This document shows positions 9,209-17,371 of a stretch of 64,000 nucleotides of DNA, in pieces (within the stretch, counting starts at the first letter, position 1; every line of letters starts with the position of its first letter). The notes under the pieces are model-generated. The model worked only from the letters and a program-made list of their open reading frames with translations, did not search any database and was not told where the DNA came from. A program made the position numbers and the translations under genes. The DNA is from Tepidanaerobacter acetatoxydans Re1 (lineage in GTDB: Bacteria > Bacillota > Thermosediminibacteria > Thermosediminibacterales > Tepidanaerobacteraceae): positions 1,904,516-1,968,515 of the forward strand of contig NC_019954.2 of the NCBI RefSeq assembly GCF_000328765.2. Direction: 5' to 3'.

Positions 9209-9847
9209 TCAATATCCCATAGAAATAAGTTTTTCCATGGTCATTGTTTCATTGCATTGCTCTTGCTTTAAAAACTTTTCGATATATTTACCTATAATAT
9301 CAGTTTCTATATTTACCAAATCGCCTGGATTCTTAAACCCAAGTGCAGTGCCGCTTAAAGTGGCAGGGATAATAGAAACCCCAAAACCTTCACTTCTTAC
9401 TTCCTGCACCGTAAGGCTTATCCCGTCAATAGCTACCGAGCCTTTTAAAACTATGTATTTTAAAAGCTCTTGTCCTGCCGTGATGTATAATGTGAAAAAA
9501 TCATCGCTCTTTTTAATTTCGCGGGTAGTGCCCACCCCATCAACATGTCCTTGAACAATATGACCGTCTAATCTGCCTTGTGCCTTTAAAGCCCTTTCAA
9601 GATTTACCTTGCTTTTTGGCAGAAGTTTTCCTAAATTTGTGCTCTGTAAGGTCGCAGACATTATATCAGCTGAAAATCCCGCTGCTTTTATATCTTTTAC
9701 TGTAAGGCACACACCGTTTACCGCAATGCTGTCGCCGTATTTAAGCCCTTCAAGAATTTTCTTGCAGGAAACATGCAGCATTGCTCCGCAAGTTTTGTGC
9801 TGCAGGTTGGATATCTCTCCTACTTCTTCTATAATTCCGGTAAACAC
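9209..9847 (-). CDS. ribE: Riboflavin synthase, alpha subunit
   Basis: This 212-residue enzyme dismutates two lumazine molecules to riboflavin. Two lumazine-binding halves are visible, with VFTGIIEEVG at the N-terminus, GDSIAVNGVCLTV in the first barrel and GSVAIDGISLTV in the second, and GHIVQGHVDGVG between. The start is the GTG at 9847, which has GGGAGG six bases upstream. An ATG six codons earlier sits before that RBS and would overlap the end of ribD, so it is not used here. Length with the GTG start matches the family. Confidence 0.95.
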   Translation of the reverse strand: MFTGIIEEVGEISNLQHKTCGAMLHVSCKKILEGLKYGDSIAVNGVCLTVKDIKAAGFSADIMSATLQSTNLGKLLPKSKVNLERALKAQGRLDGHIVQGHVDGVGTTREIKKSDDFFTLYITAGQELLKYIVLKGSVAIDGISLTVQEVRSEGFGVSIIPATLSGTALGFKNPGDLVNIETDIIGKYIEKFLKQEQCNETMTMEKLISMGY

Positions 9848-9861
9848 TAAGTAACCTCCCT

Positions 9862-10947
9862 TCATCCTTTTTTAGAATACATTGTAAGCATGATATCTTC
9901 GCCGACTTTTTCTGCATCGTCAATATAAAAATCATACACATCTTTCATTTCTCTTAGAAAAAGATTTTCCACATAATCCTTGCCATCACCTCCGATAATC
10001 TTTGGAGAAAGGAAAACTATTAATTTATCTAAAAGCCCTTCTATAAGAAATGAAGTAAATACCTTGGCGCCTCCTTCCACTAAAATACTGTAAATTCCAC
10101 TATTATAGAGAGCCTTCAATAGTTCATTAAGGTTTACTTTATTCTGAGATGTCATTATAATATCTGCACCCATCTCCTCAAGCTTTTGCAAGCGCCCTTT
10201 GTCAGCCTGCGCTGTAGTGGCTAAAATAACTTTACCTTTGCCTTGCAAGAGTTTTGACTCGATGGGAATTACGGCCGATGAATCTAGGACTATCTTTACC
10301 GGATTTGCTGCGTTATTTGCCAGACGGCAGTCAAGGATCGGGTCATCCGCCAGAACTGTTCCTATACCCACTAAAATAGCATCATACATGCTTCTTATCT
10401 CGTGACCCTTTTTTCTAGCAGCATCACATGTTATCCATTTTGATTTTCCGGAAGATAAGGCAATCTTTCCATCAACGCTCTGAGCTATTTTTGCTATGAC
10501 AAAGGGGGTTTGCTCGGAAATGTTTTTAATAAAAACTTCATTTAACTTTGATGCTTTATTCTTTAGAACGCCTACCGAAACTTCTATCCCGGCATTTTGC
10601 AATTGCGAAAACCCTTTTCCGGCAACTTTGGAATTGGGATCTTCTATGGCTGCAACTACTCTTGCTATTTGGGCTTTTATCAGTGCTTCAGTGCAAGGCG
10701 GCGTTTTCCCGTAGTGACAGCAAGGTTCCAGATTTACATAAATAGTTGCTCCTTTTGCATTAAGTCCGGCTTCCTTTAGAGCCTCTATTTCGGCATGAGG
10801 TCCCCCTGCCTTTTTATGATAGCCTTCCCCTACAATTTTGCCGTCTTTTACGATAACTGCCCCTACCATGGGATTTTCTCCCGTTGTTTTTCTGCCCTTT
10901 TCTGCAAGCTCCAATGCCCTTTGCATAAAATACTCATCAGTTTCCAT
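9862..10947 (-). CDS. ribD: Bifunctional riboflavin-specific deaminase / reductase
   Basis: This 361-residue enzyme carries out the deamination and side-chain reduction of the pyrimidine intermediate. The N-terminal deaminase holds the zinc motif HAEIEAL and PCCHYGKTPPC. The C-terminal reductase (from about residue 145) has KIAQSVDGKIAL, SKWIT, DAILVGIGTVLADDP and EGGAKVFTSF. It is the first gene of the rib operon. A GAGGGAT RBS lies before its ATG, and the attenuator hairpin of the riboswitch lies immediately upstream. Confidence 0.97.
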   Translation of the reverse strand: METDEYFMQRALELAEKGRKTTGENPMVGAVIVKDGKIVGEGYHKKAGGPHAEIEALKEAGLNAKGATIYVNLEPCCHYGKTPPCTEALIKAQIARVVAAIEDPNSKVAGKGFSQLQNAGIEVSVGVLKNKASKLNEVFIKNISEQTPFVIAKIAQSVDGKIALSSGKSKWITCDAARKKGHEIRSMYDAILVGIGTVLADDPILDCRLANNAANPVKIVLDSSAVIPIESKLLQGKGKVILATTAQADKGRLQKLEEMGADIIMTSQNKVNLNELLKALYNSGIYSILVEGGAKVFTSFLIEGLLDKLIVFLSPKIIGGDGKDYVENLFLREMKDVYDFYIDDAEKVGEDIMLTMYSKKG

Positions 10948-10968
10948 AAAATCCCTCGCTTTTTATGT

Positions 10969-11006
10969 AAAATAAAAATGCCCCGGAAAATACACTCTCC
11001 AGGGCA
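10969..11006 (-). terminator. Attenuator (intrinsic terminator) controlled by the FMN riboswitch
   Basis: On the minus strand TGCCCTGGA and TCCGGGGCA form a stem of about nine pairs, followed by TTTTTATTTT. It lies between the riboswitch aptamer and the ribD RBS. Expected behaviour: FMN binding lets this hairpin form and stops transcription. Confidence 0.85.
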
Positions 11007-11029
11007 AATACACCTATAAAAATATAATG

Positions 11030-11157
11030 AACCTTCTTCCATCCAGACTATACTGTCGGCTTTGGATTTGCACCAAATCGGCTCCTCATCGAAGTTCGCG
11101 GGCTTACTCTCTCGAGCTTACCGCCGGTGGGGAATTTCACCCCGCCCTGAAGGTTGT
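11030..11157 (-). promoter_or_regulatory. FMN riboswitch (RFN element)
   Basis: Reading the minus strand the element opens with AACCTTCAGGGCGGGGTGAA and closes with GTCTGGATGGAAGAAGGTT, so that the terminal arms pair. The conserved inner stretches CCCCACCGGCGGTAA, AGCCCGCGA and GATTTGGTGCAAATCC are present. These are diagnostic of the FMN aptamer. It precedes the rib operon and acts through the attenuator at 10969-11006. Confidence 0.97.
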
Positions 11158-11188
11158 TATCTTTAAAGTTTTAAATTGATTATGAGTT

Positions 11189-11217
11189 ATGATATCATAT
11201 AAAGATTATATTTTCAA
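11189..11217 (-). promoter_or_regulatory. Sigma-A promoter of the rib operon
   Basis: The -35 is TTGAAA (complement of 11212-11217), the spacer 17 bases, and the -10 TATCAT (complement of 11189-11194). It sits about 30 bases before the riboswitch and only a few bases after the end of the PTS IIA gene. Confidence 0.75.
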
Positions 11218-11224
11218 GGGATTT

Positions 11225-11641
11225 TTATCGCTTCAAAACGCTGTCTGATTTTTTATATCTTTCCACTTTGTCACTGATTATTATCTGTCTTCCTATGCTA
11301 ATTAGTTCTTCGTAAGATGGCATAAAATCTAAAGTTCCAAGATGTATATGTCCAGGAAGTAAAGCTGAGGTATTTTTATCAAATACAAGCGTGGAATGAC
11401 CTAATTCTTTTAAATTTTTATTTGCTACACTTCCTACTGCAGTAATTTTAAAGTATATACCACTTATGCTTAAAATATCTCCAGATTTTATATCTTCTTT
11501 CATAAAAGCAAGTCGATGCAAAACACAATAAGGAGCTAGCTCTTTAGGGGCATTTTCGCAAAAAAGTATAACCATCCCTTCATTAAACAAAGATTCTGCT
11601 TTTTCACCTATATCTGTTATAGTAGACAAAAGCTTCACCAT
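11225..11641 (-). CDS. PTS glucitol/sorbitol-type IIA component
   Basis: This 138-residue cytoplasmic phosphocarrier matches the glucitol/sorbitol IIA family (GutA/SrlB type). It shows the N-terminal TDIGEKAESLFNEGMVILF, the APKELAPYCVLHR stretch that carries a candidate phospho-accepting histidine, and the C-terminal LLPGHIHLG. It would pass phosphate from HPr to the IIB domain two genes upstream. It is the last gene of the cluster, 33 bases after the broken dehydrogenase gene. The rib promoter begins just after its stop. Substrate is a hexitol or similar polyol by family, not proven. Confidence 0.88.
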   Translation of the reverse strand: MVKLLSTITDIGEKAESLFNEGMVILFCENAPKELAPYCVLHRLAFMKEDIKSGDILSISGIYFKITAVGSVANKNLKELGHSTLVFDKNTSALLPGHIHLGTLDFMPSYEELISIGRQIIISDKVERYKKSDSVLKR

Positions 11642-11674
11642 AAAGGCATCCTCCGCTCTGTTGTAGAATTTTTA

Positions 11675-12701
11675 TTAATGGTCAATTATAACCGGAGAGC
11701 CTTTTTCTAGACTTTGATGCACAGCCTGGGCAATTCGAGTAGCTTCAATACCATCTTTGCCATCAGCCAAAAATGGCTTGTTTTGCTCTAGATCTTTAAT
11801 AAAATCAGCAAGCGGCTGAATTCCGAACCCAAAAGGCTTATTATCAAAATAATTAATAAAATAAGGATTTGGCGTAAACGACTTTATATTATCAAATATC
11901 TCTAAGCCTCTATTTTGCGAATCCATTCTGATGTATCTATTGTTGCCTAAAATTAGTGTTTTGCCATCATTTGATTTGGGAAATGACGAAGGAATTATCC
12001 ATGAATTTTCAACAGTCCATACAGCCCCATTTTCAAAGGTAATCATTGCTTGAATGCTATCATATGTATCAATACCCCTTAATTTCAACTCTTCTTTTTG
12101 TCCCTTTGCATATACCTCTTTTGCCTCACATTGCATGTACCATCTTATTAAATCGTAACAATGAACTCCCAAAAAGAAAGCAGGGGAACTAAGATAAGAC
12201 CAACTCAACCACTTAGTTGGAACATCTATAATATCATCCATGCTCATATAGCCATGAAGTATTTTATCAGATTTCTCTGATTCTAAATTATTTTTTATAG
12301 AAATAGCCGCAGGATCCCATCTTTTATGAAAGTCTACCGCTACCCTTACCCCGTTTTTAATGGCAGAGTCATTAATACTTAAGCATTCCTCAACCGACAA
12401 AGCCATAGGTTTTTCAATTAACACATGCTTTTTTGCGTTTATCGCCTTTATTGCAGGTTCATAATTAAAAGGATCTGGAGTAGCAATAACTACAGCATCT
12501 ATATCTTCGCTGTCGAACATTTCTTCAATATCAGTAAATGTTTTAACATCGTATTTTTCTCATATAAGTTCAGCCCTTAGCCCTTGCTTTATTAATGTCA
12601 CAGATGCACTTCAAATTTGCTAATTGACTAGATGCTAAAAAAGCTACATGATTTTCTCCATAAATCCCCGTTCCAATTACAGCAATATTAATTTTTTCCA
12701 T
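11675..12701 (-). pseudogene. Gfo/Idh/MocA-family dehydrogenase, frameshifted
   Basis: From an ATG at 12701, with GGGAGGA upstream, the frame reads MEKINIAVIGTGIYGENHVA, a Rossmann NAD(P)-binding start, and continues to CDINKARAKG before TGA. The following frame has a second stop just before EKYDVKTFTDIEEMFDSEDI. From there it is open through VVIATPDPFNYEPAIKAI, LIEKPMALSVEECL and VAVDFHKRWDPAA to the end at 11675, giving 281 residues. At least one frameshift and one in-frame stop therefore separate the NAD-binding start from the rest. The enzyme would have oxidised the polyol or its phosphate. A sequencing error cannot explain the TGA and the shift together unless two errors fall within 40 bases. 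Confidence 0.8.
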
Positions 12702-12768
12702 ATTTTCCTCCCGAAACTTATGTTTTTCCTTTATTAATACTCATTTACCCCTTCTTAAAAATATCAAA

Positions 12769-13740
12769 TTAAAATAACCCAATACTCATAAAATAACCAA
12801 GTAAAACAGCAAGCGGACCCGTGATTTGTCTTGAAAGTAAAAATGCGGGGGTTCCGTATTCAATTGTTTGTGGTTGCGCCTCTTGCATTGATAGGCCAAC
12901 AGGAACAAAATCTGCTCCTACTTGCACATCTATCGCAAATAAAGCTGGTAAAGCTAAGGCTACAGGTACATTACCTATCGCTATTTCGGCACCTATGACA
13001 ACGCTAAGGACTTGCTGAATCGCCGCTCCAGGACCTAGCAAAGGTGAAAGAAATGGGATGCCGCAAATAAATGCTATTACAATTAACCCCCATAATGAAC
13101 TTGTCAATGGAGATAGTGCATTTGCTACATAAGTGCCTACTCCGCTATGTAAAATTAATGTTACTATTACACTAATAAACGCCATAAAGGGAATAACCAT
13201 ATGAATAACGGTTTGGACAGCTTCCTTCCCTGAACCATAAAGCATAGAAATTACTTTGGACATTGCACTAGCAAGTTTTTCTATTAGTTTAACAAAATTC
13301 TTCTCCGTATTTTTTTCCTGCATAAAATTATCTGCTGAACTTCTTCTGTTTTCTACCCGATTCGTCTCTTCTTTTTCAATAAGTTCTATATTTTCTTTTG
13401 TTACACCTGAAACATAAATATTCTCTTTTATATATTTTGCCAAAGGTCCTGAAGGACCAATCGCATTAATGTTAATTGTTGGAATGCCTTTCTGTGGGTA
13501 TAGGCCGCATCGCAACGAGCCACCACAATTTACTACAATACAGATCACTTCATCATCAGGAACAGATGTATTAAATCCGTTAACTATTTCGGCTCCTAGT
13601 AATTTACCTATATATTCAGCTATTGGATCTATGTTTCTGCCGGTCATCGAAACAATTTTATTACATTTTCCTTTACGTTCTAGGTATAACGGTCCGCCAA
13701 ATCCGCCCTTTCCTTTTGTTACTTTCACTACTTTTGACAA
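12769..13740 (-). CDS. PTS glucitol/sorbitol-type IIB component
   Basis: This 323-residue protein matches the GutE/SrlE family. The cytoplasmic IIB part (about 1-130) opens with VKVTKGKGGFGGPLYLERKG and carries the NCGGSLRCGLYPQKGIPT motif with candidate phospho-cysteines. The C-terminal half (about 165-323) has four to five membrane segments, including GLIVIAFICGIPFLSPLLG and the GAAIQQVLS loop. It transfers phosphate to the incoming polyol together with the IIC protein encoded 36 bases upstream. It is complete and in frame, in contrast to the dehydrogenase gene that follows. Confidence 0.92.
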   Translation of the reverse strand: MSKVVKVTKGKGGFGGPLYLERKGKCNKIVSMTGRNIDPIAEYIGKLLGAEIVNGFNTSVPDDEVICIVVNCGGSLRCGLYPQKGIPTININAIGPSGPLAKYIKENIYVSGVTKENIELIEKEETNRVENRRSSADNFMQEKNTEKNFVKLIEKLASAMSKVISMLYGSGKEAVQTVIHMVIPFMAFISVIVTLILHSGVGTYVANALSPLTSSLWGLIVIAFICGIPFLSPLLGPGAAIQQVLSVVIGAEIAIGNVPVALALPALFAIDVQVGADFVPVGLSMQEAQPQTIEYGTPAFLLSRQITGPLAVLLGYFMSIGLF

Positions 13741-13776
13741 ATTTATTCCCCCCGTAGTAAATAAATATTTTATAAT

Positions 13777-14313
13777 TTATAAAAAATCTACATTATACTC
13801 ATTGCGCCTACTTATTTTCATAAATATATATTCGGTTAAAACTCCTCTTATTAAACCCAAAATCATTCCTGCTAATATGTATCTAACAGCTAGGGTCGTT
13901 GTAGAATATCCTGCTTTTTTTACTCCTTCTGCTATGCCCAGCCACACAAATAGCTCGAAGGGAACCGTATGTGGAAAAAGTGATGTAAGTGGATGCGCCG
14001 TAGCACCTAAGGCATCTTCGTATCCCGGCTTACATTTTTCAGGCAGAAATCTTCCCAATGCTACACCGCCGGGGCTAGAAAAGAAGAACCATGCTATGGA
14101 TGGCAGAAAACCATATGTTAGGATTTTATTTTTGCCAAATGCAATTGCTAACTTATTTATTTTTTCTTCTCCTATGAGTTTAATAATAAAATTCATTCCC
14201 GTTAACAGCGCTATAAGCATAGGTATAATGTCAATTATCATACCAGAAAAAGTTTCACCCGATTTTTGCATTAATTCAATAAGATTTGTTGCCAAAGAAA
14301 CTAGAAAATCCAT
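13777..14313 (-). CDS. PTS glucitol/sorbitol-type IIC component
   Basis: This 178-residue integral membrane protein matches the GutA/SrlA-type IIC, the polyol channel of the PTS. Motifs are KSGETFSGMIIDIIPMLIAL, SSPGGVALGRFLPEKCKPGY and LTSLFPHTVPFELFVWLG. The ATG at 14313 has GGGAGGA seven bases upstream; an in-frame ATG five codons earlier overlaps that RBS. It is the first gene of the IIC-IIB-(dehydrogenase)-IIA cluster. No GutR/GutM-type regulator gene is next to it, so its control is unknown. Confidence 0.92.
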   Translation of the reverse strand: MDFLVSLATNLIELMQKSGETFSGMIIDIIPMLIALLTGMNFIIKLIGEEKINKLAIAFGKNKILTYGFLPSIAWFFFSSPGGVALGRFLPEKCKPGYEDALGATAHPLTSLFPHTVPFELFVWLGIAEGVKKAGYSTTTLAVRYILAGMILGLIRGVLTEYIFMKISRRNEYNVDFL

Positions 14314-15000
14314 TTGTATTCCTCCCATCTAGTATTTTCAAAAAATTCTATGCTATTTTTAAAGAATATTCAAAATATATACTCTGCAATTATTGCTTTT
14401 TTAATATAATTATAGTAAGATAAAATTCGTAAAGGCCTTAAATTGACAATACATTTATTTGTTTATATAGGTATTTAGCTCACAATCTTTACTATTATTC
14501 ATTATCTTAAGCATCTGTATCTATTTTAGAAAATTAGAATTCTATTCTTTAAGTCGATATTTTGTCTATTAATAGTCAAATAGTCTAAATAACTGCATAT
14601 AATATTCATTTCACCACCCTTCAAAAATATGAAACAGATAAAAGAAAGCCTTCTAAAAAAGATCATTAAGGTTTTATCCCAGGGTTCCAGTAAACCGATA
14701 AGTTAGTTTTTGACCAAGATAGCTATTGCAGAACTAATAAATAATTTCCATTGAATTCAAATTTACCCAAAAGATTCTACTAATATAATTAAGAAAGCTT
14801 GTGACAATGGTATCCCTCCCCTAGCTTTTAAATTATTTCTTATAAGAGCAATTGTAAAAATCAAAAGAAACATGAATTGTAAAGATCAGAGTAACTTTAA
14901 GTATTTTTTCTTGATTATTAGTATAACTCGTTTTTTAGAGAATATCAAGCATAAATTTCTTTTTTACGAGAATAATATATTTATGAAGGGACTCATTTTT
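14314..15000. other. Gene-free stretch with weak coding traces
   Basis: About 690 bases between the divergent PTS and HTH genes. The plus strand around 14632-14760 has a protein-like start (MKQIKESLLKKIIKVLSQGS) followed by several stops. It may be a decayed gene, but no family is recognisable. The rest is AT-rich. The promoters of both flanking genes must lie here; none is clear enough to place. Confidence 0.35.
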
Positions 15001-15384
15001 ATGGAAAGTCTAAAGACAATCGGGGAAAGAATCAAATATGCTCGAAAGTTAAAAGGTCTGACTCAAAATGATATTTATAAACTTACAGGTATCTCTAGCG
15101 GAAATCTCAGTGACATCGAAAATAATAAAGTGTTGCCTTCTGCTAATGCTTTAATATCGTTAAAGCGAGAATTGGGAGTTTCTATAGATTGGATTTTAAC
15201 TGGTGAAGCAGATGTTGCTTTTGATAAAAAACAAAATAAATCCCCTAGCGATATAGGGAAGCTTTCCCCTAATGAAATCGATATTTTACTCAAATATAGA
15301 AAACTTGATGATGTTGATAAGGAAGAAATAGATGCAATCATAGATATAAAGCTTCATAGAAAAAATAAAAAATATTTAAGTTAA
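15001..15384 (+). CDS. XRE-family helix-turn-helix regulator
   Basis: This 127-residue protein has a Cro/CI-type HTH at about residues 6-62 (GERIKYARKLKGLTQNDIYK, TGISSGNLSDIENNK, PSANALISLKRELGVSIDWI) and a charged tail. Such proteins are small DNA-binding repressors, often of phage or mobile origin, but also of stress operons. The ATG at 15001 with AGGGA about ten bases upstream is chosen; upstream in-frame starts have no RBS. It is monocistronic and ends at a strong bidirectional terminator. Its target is unknown; the divergent PTS cluster is a candidate only by position. Confidence 0.85.
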   Translation: MESLKTIGERIKYARKLKGLTQNDIYKLTGISSGNLSDIENNKVLPSANALISLKRELGVSIDWILTGEADVAFDKKQNKSPSDIGKLSPNEIDILLKYRKLDDVDKEEIDAIIDIKLHRKNKKYLS

Positions 15385-15481
15385 CTCAGGATTTAATAAA
15401 TTAACTCAAGGAAAAAAGCTGTTTTCTAATTTTTATCAAGGTCTAAAAACAATGGAAAGATAAAGAAATTGCTAACGAAGA

Positions 15482-15533
15482 TAAAAACTAACCCCTCAGC
15501 TTTGCAAGTTGCATTGCCAAGGGGTTAGTTTTT
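15482..15533. terminator. Strong bidirectional terminator
   Basis: AAAAACTAACCCCT and AGGGGTTAGTTTTT are perfect inverted arms of 14 bases, giving A/T tracts on both sides. It separates the HTH gene (plus) from the symporter gene (minus), whose stop is two bases away. Confidence 0.92.
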
Positions 15534-15535
15534 AT

Positions 15536-17026
15536 CTAAATTAATTCATTTGGCTTTGATTTGCCCCAGAAAACTTCTATAACTTTCTTTGGAGGTTTTG
15601 GAGTTGCTAAACTTACAAAAACTGTGAGCAGGCCGGAAACAATAAGTCCCATTACAATCCCATGCATCCCGAGGTTAAATGGGATAATATTTCCTTGCAC
15701 GAGAATGAAAGTGACCATGCCGCCCATCATCCCTGCTAAGGCACCGTATTCATTGGTGCGCCACCAGTAAAGCCCCAATAACATGGGCCAGAAAAAGGAT
15801 GACGTTAAACCACCTATTGCAAATAGTATGAACCACTGTAATGCTGCCGGTGGGTTAATAGCTATTATTAACGGTATTAGCGCGGCAATTATCGTTGCTA
15901 TTGTAGTTATTCTTTTTACTTTTTTGGGATCTTTGGTTGGTTTTATGGTTAAATACATGTCTCTTACTAAAGCTGAACTTATAACAATGATGACAGCTGC
16001 GATAGAGGACTGAATAGCAGCAGCTACCCCCGCCAATGTCAAGCCTGCCATCCATCCAGGCATTATATTTACTGATAAATAGGGAATTACATAGTCCGGT
16101 ACATCTAAATTGGGAACCACGGCTCTTGCTAAGTTTCCTGCCCATACAATCATAGCGCTCCATATAAACACTACAACTGCGCCTATTATCATGGCATTGT
16201 GCATACCTTTTGTATCTTTATACATTAGGCAACCCATAGCTCCATGCGGTTGACCTATAGTAACAAGGCCCAGTGAAACAAACATCGAAAAGGCATAAGC
16301 GGGATTCCAAACCCAAGGAGTTACCAAATTAGGATCGATGTCAATAATAGTTCTGTAAGTAGCTTCTAAAGGACTCACTTTTGCTAGTAGCATGACAAAT
16401 AACATCACTATTGCCAAAGTCATAACTATCCCTTGAAAGACTGTAGCAGTCGATACGCCTTTAATTCCGCCCGTAACAGTGTAAATTAAAATTACCATAC
16501 CAAATATCATTAGAGCTGTAACATATGGTAGACCGGTCATTACTTCAATTAATCTGCTTCCTCCGCTAAGTTGAGCTACTACATTAGACGTATAAAAAAT
16601 CCAAATAGCAATGGCACTAAACCACCTTACAGCTTTGCTGTTATTGTATCTATATGTCAAGATGTCTTGATATGATTGAGCATCTATACGTCGTGCGATA
16701 ATACCTAATTTTTTTCCTATCTGTCCTAATACAACAAAGTTCATAAAGCTCTGAGACAAAACCACAAAGGGAAATACTAGACCGACACTATATGCAAGCC
16801 CCGGACTTCCTAAAAATGTGCCGGCACTGCATAAGCCTGCAGCGAGCATAAATACAATTACAAGTGTTCCCATTCCACGACCGCCGGTATAAAATTCACT
16901 TAGGTAATCGTCTAATTTTGTTTTAGCCATTGAGCGTCTTGAGTATTCTCCGATTCCAAGTAGTATCAAGGAATATACTATAAAAGAAATTATTACAGTA
17001 GTTCTAGCGCCTGATATATCCATCAT
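15536..17026 (-). CDS. Sodium:solute symporter (SSS family)
   Basis: This 496-residue protein has about 13 membrane segments. SSS landmarks include GGRGMGTLVIVFMLAAGLCS, GTFLGSPGLAYSVG, YTVTGGIKGVSTATVFQGIV and AGVAAAIQSSIAAVIIV. The family imports small organic solutes with Na+; the closest pattern is the pantothenate/proline branch. Its start overlaps the end of the small DUF997-type gene by four bases. This two-part arrangement is typical of sodium/pantothenate-type symporters. As the last gene of the ygeX operon it probably imports the amino acid or N-acyl amino acid degraded by the upstream enzymes. Confidence 0.92.
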   Translation of the reverse strand: MMDISGARTTVIISFIVYSLILLGIGEYSRRSMAKTKLDDYLSEFYTGGRGMGTLVIVFMLAAGLCSAGTFLGSPGLAYSVGLVFPFVVLSQSFMNFVVLGQIGKKLGIIARRIDAQSYQDILTYRYNNSKAVRWFSAIAIWIFYTSNVVAQLSGGSRLIEVMTGLPYVTALMIFGMVILIYTVTGGIKGVSTATVFQGIVMTLAIVMLFVMLLAKVSPLEATYRTIIDIDPNLVTPWVWNPAYAFSMFVSLGLVTIGQPHGAMGCLMYKDTKGMHNAMIIGAVVVFIWSAMIVWAGNLARAVVPNLDVPDYVIPYLSVNIMPGWMAGLTLAGVAAAIQSSIAAVIIVISSALVRDMYLTIKPTKDPKKVKRITTIATIIAALIPLIIAINPPAALQWFILFAIGGLTSSFFWPMLLGLYWWRTNEYGALAGMMGGMVTFILVQGNIIPFNLGMHGIVMGLIVSGLLTVFVSLATPKPPKKVIEVFWGKSKPNELI

Positions 17027-17340
17027 TGCTCACCTCTTTTTTCTTTTATTTGTTTAATCCACGGTTCTACGCTGACAGGAATGAATATTTTTGAAACCAG
17101 ATAGTATATTAAAATTAGGAATAATACTGTAATCAGTAAGGCATAAAACCACCATGCAGGCATCCCCAATATAAAATTGTAATTTCTAGGATCGCCCTTC
17201 CCGACAGTATATGCAACTATAAGCATTATAAATGTGTAGCATAGTTGGACCGCAAAAACAATAAGCATTTCCTTTTTAGCTATCACAAATCTTTCATCGA
17301 CTTCTATATCTTTCATGTCATAGTCTTGATCATTTTTCAT
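17023..17340 (-). CDS. YhdT/DUF997-family small membrane subunit
   Basis: This 105-residue protein has two membrane segments (about 26-45 and 62-86) after an acidic N-terminus, and a conserved NFILGMPAWWFYALLIT stretch. YhdT-family proteins are encoded directly before SSS-type permeases such as PanF and are taken to be accessory subunits. The four-base overlap with the symporter gene supports translational coupling. Function is inferred from context. Confidence 0.85.
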   Translation of the reverse strand: MKNDQDYDMKDIEVDERFVIAKKEMLIVFAVQLCYTFIMLIVAYTVGKGDPRNYNFILGMPAWWFYALLITVLFLILIYYLVSKIFIPVSVEPWIKQIKEKRGEQ

Positions 17341-17371
17341 TTCTTCCTCACCTCCCTTAAAATTTTAATAC

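Noticed and set aside
8976-9554. Open frame of 192 codons on the plus strand across ribBA and ribE
   Set aside because: It is a shadow of the rib genes with no start signal and a phenylalanine/isoleucine-rich composition typical of antisense frames.
13469-14332. Open frame of 287 codons on the plus strand opposite the PTS IIB and IIC genes
   Set aside because: It is antisense to two well-supported genes, has no RBS, and its residues show no family pattern.
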